This document shows, piece after piece, positions 45,789-54,455 of a stretch of DNA of 64,000 nt. The notes beneath the pieces were generated by a model. That model did not search any database and was not told the DNA's origin. It saw only the letters and a program-made list of their open reading frames with translations. Position numbers and translations under genes: made by a program. Source of the DNA: Alcaligenes sp. SORT26 (lineage in GTDB: Bacteria > Pseudomonadota > Gammaproteobacteria > Burkholderiales > Burkholderiaceae_B); NCBI RefSeq assembly GCF_017377875.1, contig NZ_CP070975.1, forward strand, positions 1,860,001-1,924,000, given 5' to 3'. How positions within the stretch are numbered: position 1 is the stretch's first letter; each line of letters begins with the position of its first letter.

Positions 45789-47135
45789 GTGAACTCACCC
45801 TACTTTGCGCCCCAGCAGATCGCCAGTGAACTCAATCTCCAGTCCCACTGGATGCCCTTTACCGCGAACCGGCACTTTCAGCAGGACCCACGCCTGGTCG
45901 TGAAAGCCGAAGGCAACTGGCTGTACGACCAGGACGGCCGCCAGATTTTTGACAGCCTGTCCGGGCTTTGGACTTGCGGTGCAGGCCACGCCCGCCATGA
46001 GATCCAGGCAGCCGTGCATCGCCAACTGGGGCAACTGGACTACTCCCCCGCCTTTCAGTTTGGACACCCAGCCGCATTTCAACTGGCCGACAAGCTGACT
46101 CAGCTCACCCCTGAAGGCCTGGACCACGTGTTTTTCACCAACTCCGGCTCTGAATGTACGGACACCGTCGTCAAAATGGTGCGTGCCTACTGGCGCATCA
46201 AAGGCCAGGCCACCAAAACCCGCCTGATTGGCCGAGCCCGCGGCTACCACGGCGTCAACGTGGCTGGGACCAGCCTGGGTGGCATAGGCGGCAACCGCAA
46301 AATGTTTGGCCAGTTGATGGATGCCGACCACTTGCCCCACGTACTGCAAGCAGACTGCGCCTTCACCCACGGCCAGCCTGAAACCGGCGGTCTTACTTTG
46401 GCCGATGAACTGCTTAAACTGATCGAACTGCACGATGCCAGTACCATCGCCGCTGTATTTGTAGAGCCCGTCTCCGGCTCGGCAGGCGTACTGGTTCCCC
46501 CTACCGGCTACCTGCAACGCCTGCGTCAGATTTGCGATCAGCACAACATCCTGCTGGTATTTGATGAAGTCATTACCGGCCTGGGTCGTTTGGGCACCCA
46601 CACCGGAGCCGAATACTTTGGCGTCACACCCGATGTCATGACCATGGCCAAGCAACTGACCAACGGCGCCATTCCCATGGGCGCGGTCATTGCCAGCAAA
46701 GAGATCTACCAAACCTTCATGGGCCAGGACTTGCCACTGCACGCCGTCGAATTCAGCCACGGCCATACCTACTCCGCCCACCCCGTGGCCTGCGCCGCCG
46801 GTCTGGCCGCACTGGAATTGCTGGAACAAGACAATCTGCTGCAACGCTCCGCCGAACTGGCGCCACACTTTGAACAAGCCCTGCACCAACTGCGCGACTG
46901 CCCCAACGTCATCGACATCCGTAACTGCGGTTTAGCGGGAGCCATTCAACTGGCACCCCGCAATGGCGACCCCGCCATCCGTCCCTTTGAAGCAGGCCTG
47001 CAACTATGGAAACAAGGTTTTTACGTACGCTTTGGCGGCGACACCTTGCAATTTGGCCCGCCCTTCACCAGCACACCCGCCCAACTCAGCTCACTCTTTG
47101 ATGCGGTGGGCGGCGTCTTGAAGCAACTGGCCTGA
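45789..47135 (+). CDS. Omega-amino acid:pyruvate (beta-alanine) aminotransferase
   Basis: 448 residues, class-III PLP aminotransferase. NLQSHWMPFTANRHFQQDPRLVVKAEG at the start is characteristic of omega-amino acid:pyruvate transaminases; VFFTNSGSECTDTVVKMVRAYWR, FDEVITGLGRLG (PLP Asp) and TMAKQLTNGAIPMGAV (PLP Lys) complete the fold. It would transfer the amino group of beta-alanine or similar omega-amines to pyruvate. The start is GTG at 45789 with GAGGAG 6 nt upstream. Divergent LysR gene is the likely regulator. Confidence 0.88.
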   Translation: MNSPYFAPQQIASELNLQSHWMPFTANRHFQQDPRLVVKAEGNWLYDQDGRQIFDSLSGLWTCGAGHARHEIQAAVHRQLGQLDYSPAFQFGHPAAFQLADKLTQLTPEGLDHVFFTNSGSECTDTVVKMVRAYWRIKGQATKTRLIGRARGYHGVNVAGTSLGGIGGNRKMFGQLMDADHLPHVLQADCAFTHGQPETGGLTLADELLKLIELHDASTIAAVFVEPVSGSAGVLVPPTGYLQRLRQICDQHNILLVFDEVITGLGRLGTHTGAEYFGVTPDVMTMAKQLTNGAIPMGAVIASKEIYQTFMGQDLPLHAVEFSHGHTYSAHPVACAAGLAALELLEQDNLLQRSAELAPHFEQALHQLRDCPNVIDIRNCGLAGAIQLAPRNGDPAIRPFEAGLQLWKQGFYVRFGGDTLQFGPPFTSTPAQLSSLFDAVGGVLKQLA

Positions 47136-47295
47136 CACGCCACACAGGGCGGCCAAACACCGGCCGCCCACACCCCCCCTTCACTCGTTGCAAATAGAAA
47201 CCTTAACTTTGTCTGCAGGCAGAACCCGCCCCCTGCTCCAAGGACCACAAACGCGCCATAATACGAGCTTTGCTCCACAAGAATTATCCAGCGCC

Positions 47296-48132
47296 ATGAG
47301 TACATCCACCTCGTCCACCTTTGCTCAGGCTCCTATCGGCCTGTTTGACTCGGGCGTGGGCGGCCTGTCCATCTGGCGCGCCCTGCGCCAGTCCCTGCCC
47401 AACGAGAACCTGCTGTATCTGGCCGACTCACACTGCGCCCCTTACGGCGACCGCTCCCCCGAATGGATCGTGGAACGCACCCAGCGCATGGCACAAGTGC
47501 TGGTCGACCAAGGCTGCAAAGCGCTCGTCATCGCCTGCAACACCGCCACCCTGGTTGCCGCCCCCACCTTGCGGGCCCAACTCAACATCCCCATCATCGC
47601 CATCGAACCGGCCATCAAACCGGCGGCTGCCTTAAGCCGCAGCCGTAGCATCGCCCTGATGGCCACCAGCCGCACTCTGGACAGCAGCGGCCTGCAAAAC
47701 CTGATTGAGCGCTACGCCAGCGACATAGAAGTCATCCGCATTCCCTGCCCCGGCCTGGCCGACCGCGTCGAAGCCCTGCAACTGTCAGGCCCGGAAATCG
47801 AAGCAGAACTCCAGGCACGCTTGGCCCCGGCCCTGCAAAGCCAAGCCGACACACTCGTACTGGGCTGCACCCACTACCCCTTCCTGCGCCCCACCATCGA
47901 AGCCATCAGCGGCTCGCGCTTCCACATTCTGGAACCCTCCTTCGCCGTCGCCGCCCAAGTCCACCGCCGCCTGGAACAAGCGAACTGCCTGAATACACAA
48001 ATACAAACAGGCAACAGCGCCTTCATCAGCAGCGCCCCCATGGAGCAAGCCAGAAAAGTCATCCAGGCACTGACCGGACTGACCGAGCCGACCATGCTGG
48101 CATTCCCGACACAGCCGCTAACCACTCTGTAA
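47296..48132 (+). CDS. murI: Glutamate racemase
   Basis: 278 residues. MurI makes D-glutamate for peptidoglycan. The two catalytic cysteines are in VIACNTAT and LGCTHYP; GLFDSGVGGLSI and LADSHCAPYGDRSPEWI are family motifs. The frame is open to 47188, but ATG 47296 gives a normal length. It stands alone, 160 bp after the transaminase gene; downstream is the repeat-rich 1.2-kb gap. Confidence 0.95.
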   Translation: MSTSTSSTFAQAPIGLFDSGVGGLSIWRALRQSLPNENLLYLADSHCAPYGDRSPEWIVERTQRMAQVLVDQGCKALVIACNTATLVAAPTLRAQLNIPIIAIEPAIKPAAALSRSRSIALMATSRTLDSSGLQNLIERYASDIEVIRIPCPGLADRVEALQLSGPEIEAELQARLAPALQSQADTLVLGCTHYPFLRPTIEAISGSRFHILEPSFAVAAQVHRRLEQANCLNTQIQTGNSAFISSAPMEQARKVIQALTGLTEPTMLAFPTQPLTTL

Positions 48133-48270
48133 AACCCAGCCGTCCTCAATCTCCCGATGTATCCAACAAGAGCAGCTTGAATTGGCTGCTCGATCCGACT
48201 GAGCTTTGCCTCCGACTACCCAACTGCGGGCATCACCACTCACCGACTACGCGCAGCCACACCTCCTCAC

Positions 48271-48534
48271 TGACGTGGTGACGTGGTGACGTGGTGACGT
48301 GGTGACGTGGTGACGTGGTGACGTGGTGACGTGGTGACGTGGTGACGTGGTGACGTGGTGACGTGGTGACGTGGTGACGTGGTGACGTGGTGACGTGGTG
48401 ACGTGGTGACGTGGTGACGTGGTGACGTGGTGACGTGGTGACGTGGTGACGTGGTGACGTGGTGACGTGGTGACGTGGTGACGTGGTGACGTGGTGACGT
48501 GGTGACGTGGTGACGTGGTGACGTGGTGACGTGG
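48271..48534. repeat. 33 perfect copies of an 8-bp tandem repeat (TGACGTGG)
   Basis: TGACGTGG repeated 33 times without a mismatch over 264 bp, preceded by CCTCAC and followed by TGGCTTTTAAAACC. As 8 is not a multiple of 3, every frame reads through a 24-bp cycle and gives spurious ORFs (HHVTTSPR on the minus strand). Perfect identity points to recent expansion by slippage. The 139 bp between murI and the array holds nothing recognised. Confidence 0.97.
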
Positions 48535-48535
48535 T

Positions 48536-48573
48536 GGCTTTTAAAACCCTCCTCCCGGACGGTTTTAAAAGCC
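48536..48573 (+). terminator. 13-bp inverted repeat after the tandem array
   Basis: GGCTTTTAAAACC (48536-48548) and GGTTTTAAAAGCC (48561-48573) are perfectly complementary with a 12-nt spacer. It could be the terminator of murI displaced by the growing repeat array, but lacks a clean T-run after the stem. Confidence 0.4.
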
Positions 48574-48662
48574 AGCCCAAACAACAAGTCCCAGCCATCA
48601 CGATTCAAACCAGCAGTCTGCACAAACAAGAATTCCGGGCGTCACTCTACGACCCGTTGAGA

Positions 48663-48898
48663 GCTGCTCGGGGTGCAGGCACAGGGGGCGCAGGGCGAGT
48701 CAGACTACTTGCCGCGGTCGGAGGGTCAATCGGGGATGCAAGCGGCCTGCTGTTTGAGCCCGACGCTTGTGGTTTGTCCGGGGGACAAACCACCGGGCGA
48801 GTTCAGGCTGCGCCCCGATTGACCCTCCGACAAGGGCACCGACGCGCAGCGTCGGCAAGTAGTCCGCCCCAGCCCCCTGTGCCTGCACCCCGAGCAGC
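48663..48898 (+). repeat. Structured repeat, copy C
   Basis: A 236-bp element bounded by a 27-bp perfect inverted repeat (48663-48689 / 48872-48898). A 12-bp stem GACTACTTGCCG / CGGCAAGTAGTC lies inside it, then an 18-bp stem (48718-48735 / 48813-48830) carrying GTGGTTTGTCC-GGG-GGACAAACCAC, and the side hairpin CCGACGC-GCA-GCGTCGG. Same plan as copies A and B. Confidence 0.82.
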
Positions 48899-49316
48899 GG
48901 CCCACGAAGAATGCCCTCCGGCAATCCTCCCCTCAGTTGCCTCCATCAATCCCCCCTAGCCTGCACTCCACCTCAACCCAAACCCAAACCCAAACCCAAA
49001 CCCAACAACTTTGAACCTAAAACATAAAAAAATCGCTCAAACCCCGCCACTCCCCCCTCCCCGTAACAAACCATCCATCAAACCGCCACATCCCCGCCAG
49101 GCCGCAGCCAGCCAACGCTCCCCCTCCCCATCCTCCCGCACTAATCACCCCACCCCATAAAACACAATCCAATCATCGGCGGATTTAGCCATCCGTTCAC
49201 AGGGCAGTCATACGCCCTTCCTACACTGCCCGCAGTCCTGATCCGATGCCGACTGAGCAGCCCACCCCCACGCACAGTCCGGCCTCTCTTTTTTCCTTCT
49301 CTCCACGAGTGGCTGT
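48899..49316. other. C-rich intergenic tail with CCCAAA repeats
   Basis: 418 bp with very C-rich, A/C-biased plus strand and no credible gene. About five copies of CCCAAA occur at 48977-49006. The promoter of the lipoprotein gene at 49317 must be near its end; none could be defined. Confidence 0.5.
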
Positions 49317-51395
49317 ATGACCTTCACCTCCCGTCCCCAAAAATCCCACACCGTGCAGCGCCTGCAGCAAGCCGGGATCTCCCTGTCCCTGGCACTGCTG
49401 CTGACCGCCTGCGGCAGCGGCTCCGGTGGTAACGATGGCCCGGCAAACCCCGGCGTCGACCCCGAAACCCCCACCGTCGAACCCGGCGACAAACCCCAGG
49501 CACTGGGCGGCAAAAAAGCCCTGATCGTCACCCTTGACGGCCTGAGCTACGAAGCCCTGCTGCAAGCTCGCCAGGCAGGCCAACACCCCGCCCTGAAAAA
49601 CCTGACCATCGCCCCCGCCCAAACCGGTGGCTATGTCGGCACCGCCAGCGAACAGCGCACCTTGCCACTGCCCGGCTGGGCCTCCCTGATCACCGGCGTC
49701 TGGGCAGACCAGCACGGCCTGCGCGGTGTCGGCCAGGAAGACACCAAACTTAATAGCCCCACCCTGGTCGCTCAAACCTCCAAACCCACCCAGGCCGCCC
49801 TGGCCTTGAGCAATGCCAACTACCGCACACTGTGGAGCCAGGACCTGCAAGAAGGCCGCATCATCGAAGCTGCCAACTGTACCGACTCCGATAGCTGTGT
49901 CAGCGAGCAAACACAAAAGTACCTGCAAGAAGGCAAATCCCTGATTCTGGCCCAGATCCAGGCCCCCGCCCGCGCTGCCACACAAGGAGGCCTGGGCAGC
50001 CCGGCCTATCAACAAGCCGTACAGGAGTCCCTGGCCTCGCTGGACAAACTGTTTGCCCTGATCGACAAGCGCAAACAGGCAGACGCCTCGGAAGACTGGC
50101 TGATCATTCTGACCACCAGCTACGGCCTGGACGAATTCGGCGGCACCACTGGCTCCCAATTCAACCGCAACAAGACCAGCTTTATTGCCACCAATAAAAC
50201 CCTGGCCTCCCTGCCCGCCGCCGACAGCCAAATCAGCAGCACCACAGACATGAACACCCTGGCCGCCGTCATCGACATCGCGCCTACCGTCTTGTCACAC
50301 CTGGGCCTTCAAAACGAGCAATACCGCTTCCGCGGCTCGCCCTTGCAAGCCGAAACCCGTGTACGCAATCTGGCCTTCAACAAACCGGCCGACAAAAACA
50401 TGGTGGACCTGAACTGGGTCCTGCAAGGCGAGGCCTCGCAAGAAATCCAGGTGATGCGCGATGGCAAACTGATCGCCACCCTGCCCGCCGGTACCACGCA
50501 TTACTCCGATCCTTTACCCGCTTCGGACACCGCCCAAACCTACTCCCTGTACTACTCGGTCCAGGTGGGCCAAGCCGCCTCCGCCCTGAAAGCAGACGTA
50601 GGCTACCAGCCGCCTCCCAAACTGGCTGACACCCTGAAAAACGGTTTGCGCAGCTACTACACCTTCAACGCGCAACCCTTTACCGACGCCAAAGGTGGCA
50701 GCAGCCTGCAAACCTCCACACCCGCCGTCCCTGCCGGTCAATTGATTGCCGGTGATTTCCTGGATCCCAGCACCGCCAAAGGTGGTCTGCGCATCGTAGG
50801 CAGCAATGCCGACAACAACGGCAACCGAGGCTACCGCCTGTCCATGAGCCGCGACCTGTTCACCTTGAGCAGCGTGCAGCAAATGACCATCGGCTTCTGG
50901 CTGCGCACACCCAACAACTGTCAGGGTTACGGCGCTTCCATCATGGCCAACAAGAACTACGACTCTGGCAACAACCCCGGTTTTGCGTTGGGTCTGTTTA
51001 ACGCCGGTGGTTGCGACATCCGCTTTAACACCGGCTACGGTGGCGGCCGCAACGAGAGCCAGGGCTACAACATCACCCCCGATGAATGGGCCTATGTGGC
51101 CGTCGTCATCGACAAGGCCGAAGGCAAGATGCTGGGCCACGTATTCGATCCCAAGAAAGGCGCCCAATTTGGTTCGGTTGCCCTGGAAGCACGCACGCTG
51201 CAAGCCCTGGGTGGCACCGGCACGGGCGAGCTGGGTTTGAACGAAGACGTTACCGGCCAGTACTACAAACGCTGGGGACGCAGCGACATCAATATGGACT
51301 TTGGCGAACTGGCCATGTGGGACCGCGCCCTGAGCACGGACGAACTGACCAGCATTTTTGAATCCCGCCAGCCTCTGTCCAGCCTCCAACCCTGA
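49317..51395 (+). CDS. Lipoprotein with alkaline-phosphatase-like and LamG domains
   Basis: 692 residues. Signal peptide with lipobox LTAC (about 29-32), then a Gly/Pro/Glu linker. Residues about 65-345 resemble the alkaline phosphatase/phosphodiesterase superfamily (ALIVTLDGLSYEAL with metal-binding Asp; LPGWASLITGVWADQHGL with the nucleophile region). The C-terminal part (about 455-690) is a LamG/concanavalin-like domain (QQMTIGFWLRTPNN, ELAMWDRALSTDELTSIFES). Probably an outer-membrane hydrolase; substrate unknown. It precedes a mini-lipoprotein and a phospholipase C, which suggests phosphate or phosphocholine scavenging. Confidence 0.78.
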   Translation: MTFTSRPQKSHTVQRLQQAGISLSLALLLTACGSGSGGNDGPANPGVDPETPTVEPGDKPQALGGKKALIVTLDGLSYEALLQARQAGQHPALKNLTIAPAQTGGYVGTASEQRTLPLPGWASLITGVWADQHGLRGVGQEDTKLNSPTLVAQTSKPTQAALALSNANYRTLWSQDLQEGRIIEAANCTDSDSCVSEQTQKYLQEGKSLILAQIQAPARAATQGGLGSPAYQQAVQESLASLDKLFALIDKRKQADASEDWLIILTTSYGLDEFGGTTGSQFNRNKTSFIATNKTLASLPAADSQISSTTDMNTLAAVIDIAPTVLSHLGLQNEQYRFRGSPLQAETRVRNLAFNKPADKNMVDLNWVLQGEASQEIQVMRDGKLIATLPAGTTHYSDPLPASDTAQTYSLYYSVQVGQAASALKADVGYQPPPKLADTLKNGLRSYYTFNAQPFTDAKGGSSLQTSTPAVPAGQLIAGDFLDPSTAKGGLRIVGSNADNNGNRGYRLSMSRDLFTLSSVQQMTIGFWLRTPNNCQGYGASIMANKNYDSGNNPGFALGLFNAGGCDIRFNTGYGGGRNESQGYNITPDEWAYVAVVIDKAEGKMLGHVFDPKKGAQFGSVALEARTLQALGGTGTGELGLNEDVTGQYYKRWGRSDINMDFGELAMWDRALSTDELTSIFESRQPLSSLQP

Positions 51396-51415
51396 TCGCC
51401 ACGCAAGGACTTTTC

Positions 51416-51613
51416 ATGACTCCCAAGAACGCTTCATCCACCTTCGAGCGCATAAAACGCGCATCCGTTTTGTTGATGCTCTGCGGCCTGCTGGCTGCTT
51501 GCAGCAGCGGTAGTGACAACGGTGGCTCGGACAACCCCGGCTCGCCTGAAGAGCCCACCGAGCCCGGCAAACCCACGCCAGAACCCGCGCCGCAACTGAA
51601 ATGCGCCCCTTGA
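51416..51613 (+). CDS. 65-residue mini-lipoprotein
   Basis: Signal peptide (RASVLLMLCGLLAAC, lipobox LAAC), then only a Gly/Ser/Asp linker and a PEEPTEPGKPTPEPAPQ stretch, ending LKCAP. The mature part matches in style the linker after the lipobox of the 692-aa lipoprotein upstream, as if a signal-plus-linker had been duplicated without a domain. It lies 20 bp after that gene and 21 bp before the phospholipase. A single Cys near the C-terminus is odd for such a short lipoprotein. Confidence 0.7.
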   Translation: MTPKNASSTFERIKRASVLLMLCGLLAACSSGSDNGGSDNPGSPEEPTEPGKPTPEPAPQLKCAP

Positions 51614-51634
51614 TTGATTAAGAGATTAAGCACA

Positions 51635-53809
51635 ATGACTTCACGCCGCACCTTCCTACGCAATATGACGGGCGCAAGCCTGGCTGCAGGTTCCCTGGCT
51701 GCTTTTCCTCCCAGCATCCGCAAAGCCCTGGCCATTCCCGCCAACAACAAAACGGGCACGATCAAAGACGTCGAACACATTATTGTTCTGATGCAAGAGA
51801 ACCGTTCGTTTGACCATTACTTCGGCACCTTGAAGGGTGTGCGCGGTTTTGGTGACCGCTTCACCATTCCGCTGCCCAATGGCCGCAACGTCTGGCAGCA
51901 GAACGTCAGCTCCACTGAAACAGTCATGCCTTACCACCTGGACAGCACAAAAGGGAATGCCCAGCGTGTCAACGGCACACCGCACTCCTGGTCCGACGGC
52001 CAGGCCGCCTGGGATCATGGCCGCATGGATTTCTGGCCCAAGCACAAGAACCGCCACTCCATGGGTTTCTACCGTGAAGCCGAAGTGCCGTTCCAGTTCG
52101 CCATGGCCAACGCCTTCACCCTGTGTGATGCCTACCACTGTTCCATGCACACCGGCACCAACTCCAACCGCATGTTCCTGTGGACCGGCACCAACGGCCC
52201 CACGGGCACGGGCGAGTGTACGGTGAACAATGCCTGGGATAGCCTGGGTTCCTCCTTGCTGGGCTACGAGTGGAAAACCTACCCCGAGCGCCTGGAAGAA
52301 GCGGGTATTAGCTGGAAGGTGTACCAGAACTTGCCCGACAACTTCACCGACAACTCCCTGGCAGGCTTCAAGCAATATCGCCGCGCCAACGAAAAGTCCG
52401 GCAAACCCAACAACTCGCCATACGATCCAGCCGACAACACGGGCAACCCGCTCTACAAAGGTGTTGCCAACACCATGCCCGATGGTGGTTTCTTCGACCA
52501 ACTGCGCAAGGACGTGGCAGAAGGCAATCTGCCCCAGATTTCCTGGGTGGTCGCTCCCGCCAACTACTCCGAGCACCCAGGCCCATCAAGCCCAGTACAA
52601 GGTGGCTGGTATACCCAGGAACTGCTGGACGCCCTGACCGCCAACCCCGAGGTCTGGAGCAAGACGGTTCTGCTAGTCAACTTTGATGAGAACGACGGCT
52701 TCTTTGATCACGTGCCTTCGCCTTCCGTCCCGTCCATTGATCCGGTCACCGGCAAACCGGCTGGCAAGACGTCCTTGAGCGCAGAAGAACTCGCGTTTGA
52801 GTACTACAACTACCCCAGCCCCAAAGGTCTGCTGGGCCAGCCTCCCCGCGATGGCAAAGCCTTTGGCCCCGGCGTACGTGTGCCTATGTACGTAATCTCC
52901 CCCTGGAGCCGTGGCGGCTGGGTGAACTCCCAAGTGTTTGACCACACTTCGGTCATCCGCTTCATGGAAGAGCGCTTTGGTGTGATGGAGCCCAACATCA
53001 GCCCTTACCGCCGTGCAGTCTGCGGTGACCTGACCACTGCCTTCAACTTTGCCAGCCCGAACGACGAACCACTGCCTACGCTGAATGGCCGTCGCAGCCG
53101 TCAAGACGCGGACTCCATCCGCAGCGCCCAGGAACGACTGGCCCAGGTGCCACAACCCGTGGACAACCAACGCATCCCCGTGCAGCAAACCGGCGTGCGT
53201 CCATCGCGAGCCCTGCCATACGAACTGCACGTCAGCGCCCGTTGCGACAGCGAAAAAGGCGTCCAACTGCTGTTCTCCAACACGGGTAAAGCAGCCGCTG
53301 TTTTCCACGTTTACGACAAGCTGAACCTGGACCGTATCCCCCGCCGCTACATGGTCGCTCCTGACCAGATTCTGGACGATGTCTGGGACGTGCAAGCCGA
53401 TAACCTGGGCCATTACGACCTGTGGGTACTGGGACCGAACGGTTTTCACCGTCACTTCCGTGGCGATGTCAGCGTGTTGAGCCAGGCCGAAGCCGCCCGC
53501 CCCGAAATCCGCGTCTGCTACGAAGTGTCCAAGGGTGATGTCTATCTGGAAATGATGAACGGTGGTCAGTCCGCCTGCACCTTCACCATCCAGTCCATGG
53601 CCTACCGCGAAGACGGCCCATGGGAAGTCACGGTTGAACCGGGCAAGCAATCCAAGCAATCCTGGACCTTGAAGCCCAGCGGCCACTGGTACGACTTTGT
53701 CGTGCGCAGCAACAGCGACCCGAGCTACTACCGTCGCTTTGCTGGCCGAGTGGAGTTTGGTGAGCACGGCGTAAGCGATCCAGCCCTGGGGATCCCCGCC
53801 TACCTGTAA
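51635..53809 (+). CDS. plcN: Phosphocholine-specific phospholipase C (Tat-exported)
   Basis: 724 residues. Twin-arginine signal TSRRTFLRNMTGASLAAGSLAA; the catalytic domain (about 40-465) contains HIIVLMQENRSFDHYFGTLKGVRGF, DAYHCSMHTGTNSNRM and VLLVNFDENDGFFDHV, marks of the acid-phosphatase-like PLC family. Two C-terminal beta domains of the DUF756 type follow (about 520-710). It hydrolyses phosphatidylcholine or sphingomyelin to phosphocholine. The start at 51635 is used because it places the twin Arg normally; an in-frame start exists at 51614. Whether it is haemolytic (PlcH) or not (PlcN) cannot be told. Confidence 0.9.
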   Translation: MTSRRTFLRNMTGASLAAGSLAAFPPSIRKALAIPANNKTGTIKDVEHIIVLMQENRSFDHYFGTLKGVRGFGDRFTIPLPNGRNVWQQNVSSTETVMPYHLDSTKGNAQRVNGTPHSWSDGQAAWDHGRMDFWPKHKNRHSMGFYREAEVPFQFAMANAFTLCDAYHCSMHTGTNSNRMFLWTGTNGPTGTGECTVNNAWDSLGSSLLGYEWKTYPERLEEAGISWKVYQNLPDNFTDNSLAGFKQYRRANEKSGKPNNSPYDPADNTGNPLYKGVANTMPDGGFFDQLRKDVAEGNLPQISWVVAPANYSEHPGPSSPVQGGWYTQELLDALTANPEVWSKTVLLVNFDENDGFFDHVPSPSVPSIDPVTGKPAGKTSLSAEELAFEYYNYPSPKGLLGQPPRDGKAFGPGVRVPMYVISPWSRGGWVNSQVFDHTSVIRFMEERFGVMEPNISPYRRAVCGDLTTAFNFASPNDEPLPTLNGRRSRQDADSIRSAQERLAQVPQPVDNQRIPVQQTGVRPSRALPYELHVSARCDSEKGVQLLFSNTGKAAAVFHVYDKLNLDRIPRRYMVAPDQILDDVWDVQADNLGHYDLWVLGPNGFHRHFRGDVSVLSQAEAARPEIRVCYEVSKGDVYLEMMNGGQSACTFTIQSMAYREDGPWEVTVEPGKQSKQSWTLKPSGHWYDFVVRSNSDPSYYRRFAGRVEFGEHGVSDPALGIPAYL

Positions 53810-53850
53810 GTGTTAAACGCCCTAGCTCTATAGTTTCACCGTCTGACTAT

Positions 53851-53915
53851 GTGTGCGTGCGCACCACGCACACTTTTTACCCCGATGTCCGCATTTGGCA
53901 TCGGGGCTTTTTTTT
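53851..53915 (+). terminator. Double terminator after plcN
   Basis: Two hairpins in a row: GTGTGCGTG / CACGCACAC with TTTTT (53851-53878), then CCCCGATG / CATCGGGG with CTTTTTTTT (53880-53915). Together they end the lipoprotein-plcN transcript before the convergent adhesion operon. Confidence 0.9.
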
Positions 53916-53954
53916 ACTGACGTGAAACGTGAATGTCTGCTCTTCCCGGTACGT

Positions 53955-54431
53955 CTAGCGGGAAAAGCGCGACCTCAGGTTCAAACCAATGTAGTGCCTT
54001 CTACGTTGCCTCTTCCTTTTCATCGCGACTCTCTCATCATTGATGGGAGCCGCTGGCTGGGTACTTCCCAACTCAATCACTGTTCTTAACACAGTGGAGT
54101 ACGCACTACGGGCAGGTAAACAGCTTTCTGCCCCCGCATACAAAGCACGCTCACAGGACAGTGGGGATTCATCAGCCAGAAAAAGGATGGCGACATTATC
54201 CAACTGACGCATCGCCGAGATCACGTCATAGACATCAAACGCGCTCTCGCCCTCCCCATCAATAATCAGAATGCGCAGGCGCTTTCCGAGCATGGCAAGG
54301 TCCGTAGGGCTGGTTGCTACCGTCGTGCACACCCCTGAGCCAGCCAGATAATCATGCAGGGCCAGCATATCGCCCACACGCGATGATGCAGGCTGTGCAA
54401 TCAGGAGAAAAACCACATCAAAATCATACAT
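53955..54431 (-). CDS. Receiver-like protein, last gene of the adhesion operon
   Basis: 158 residues. It has the alternating strand/helix pattern of a CheY-type receiver (RILIIDGEGESAFDVYDVISAMRQLDNVAILFLADESPLSCERALYAGAESCLPA), with an acidic residue at the usual strand-3 position. The conserved Lys is not seen, so phosphorylation is doubtful. A basic tail (MKRKRQRRRHYIGLNLRSRFSR) follows. No output domain. It is 24 bp after the SecD-like lipoprotein gene on the same strand. Confidence 0.65.
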   Translation of the reverse strand: MYDFDVVFLLIAQPASSRVGDMLALHDYLAGSGVCTTVATSPTDLAMLGKRLRILIIDGEGESAFDVYDVISAMRQLDNVAILFLADESPLSCERALYAGAESCLPARSAYSTVLRTVIELGSTQPAAPINDERVAMKRKRQRRRHYIGLNLRSRFSR

Positions 54432-54455
54432 AGGGCGCGATACGCAGTCCTGTTA

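Noticed and set aside
48271-48534. CRISPR array
   Set aside because: The repeat is 8 bp and contiguous, with no spacers and no cas genes nearby.
48233-48629. Minus-strand ORFs with repeated HHVTTSPR
   Set aside because: Pure translation of the 8-bp tandem repeat; no start signal or family.
48977-49006. Telomere-like CCCAAA repeats
   Set aside because: Only about five units in a generally A/C-biased gap inside a chromosome; no sign of a replicon end.
49221-50231. 336-aa Gly-rich minus-strand ORF
   Set aside because: Antisense shadow of the phosphatase/LamG lipoprotein, low-complexity composition.
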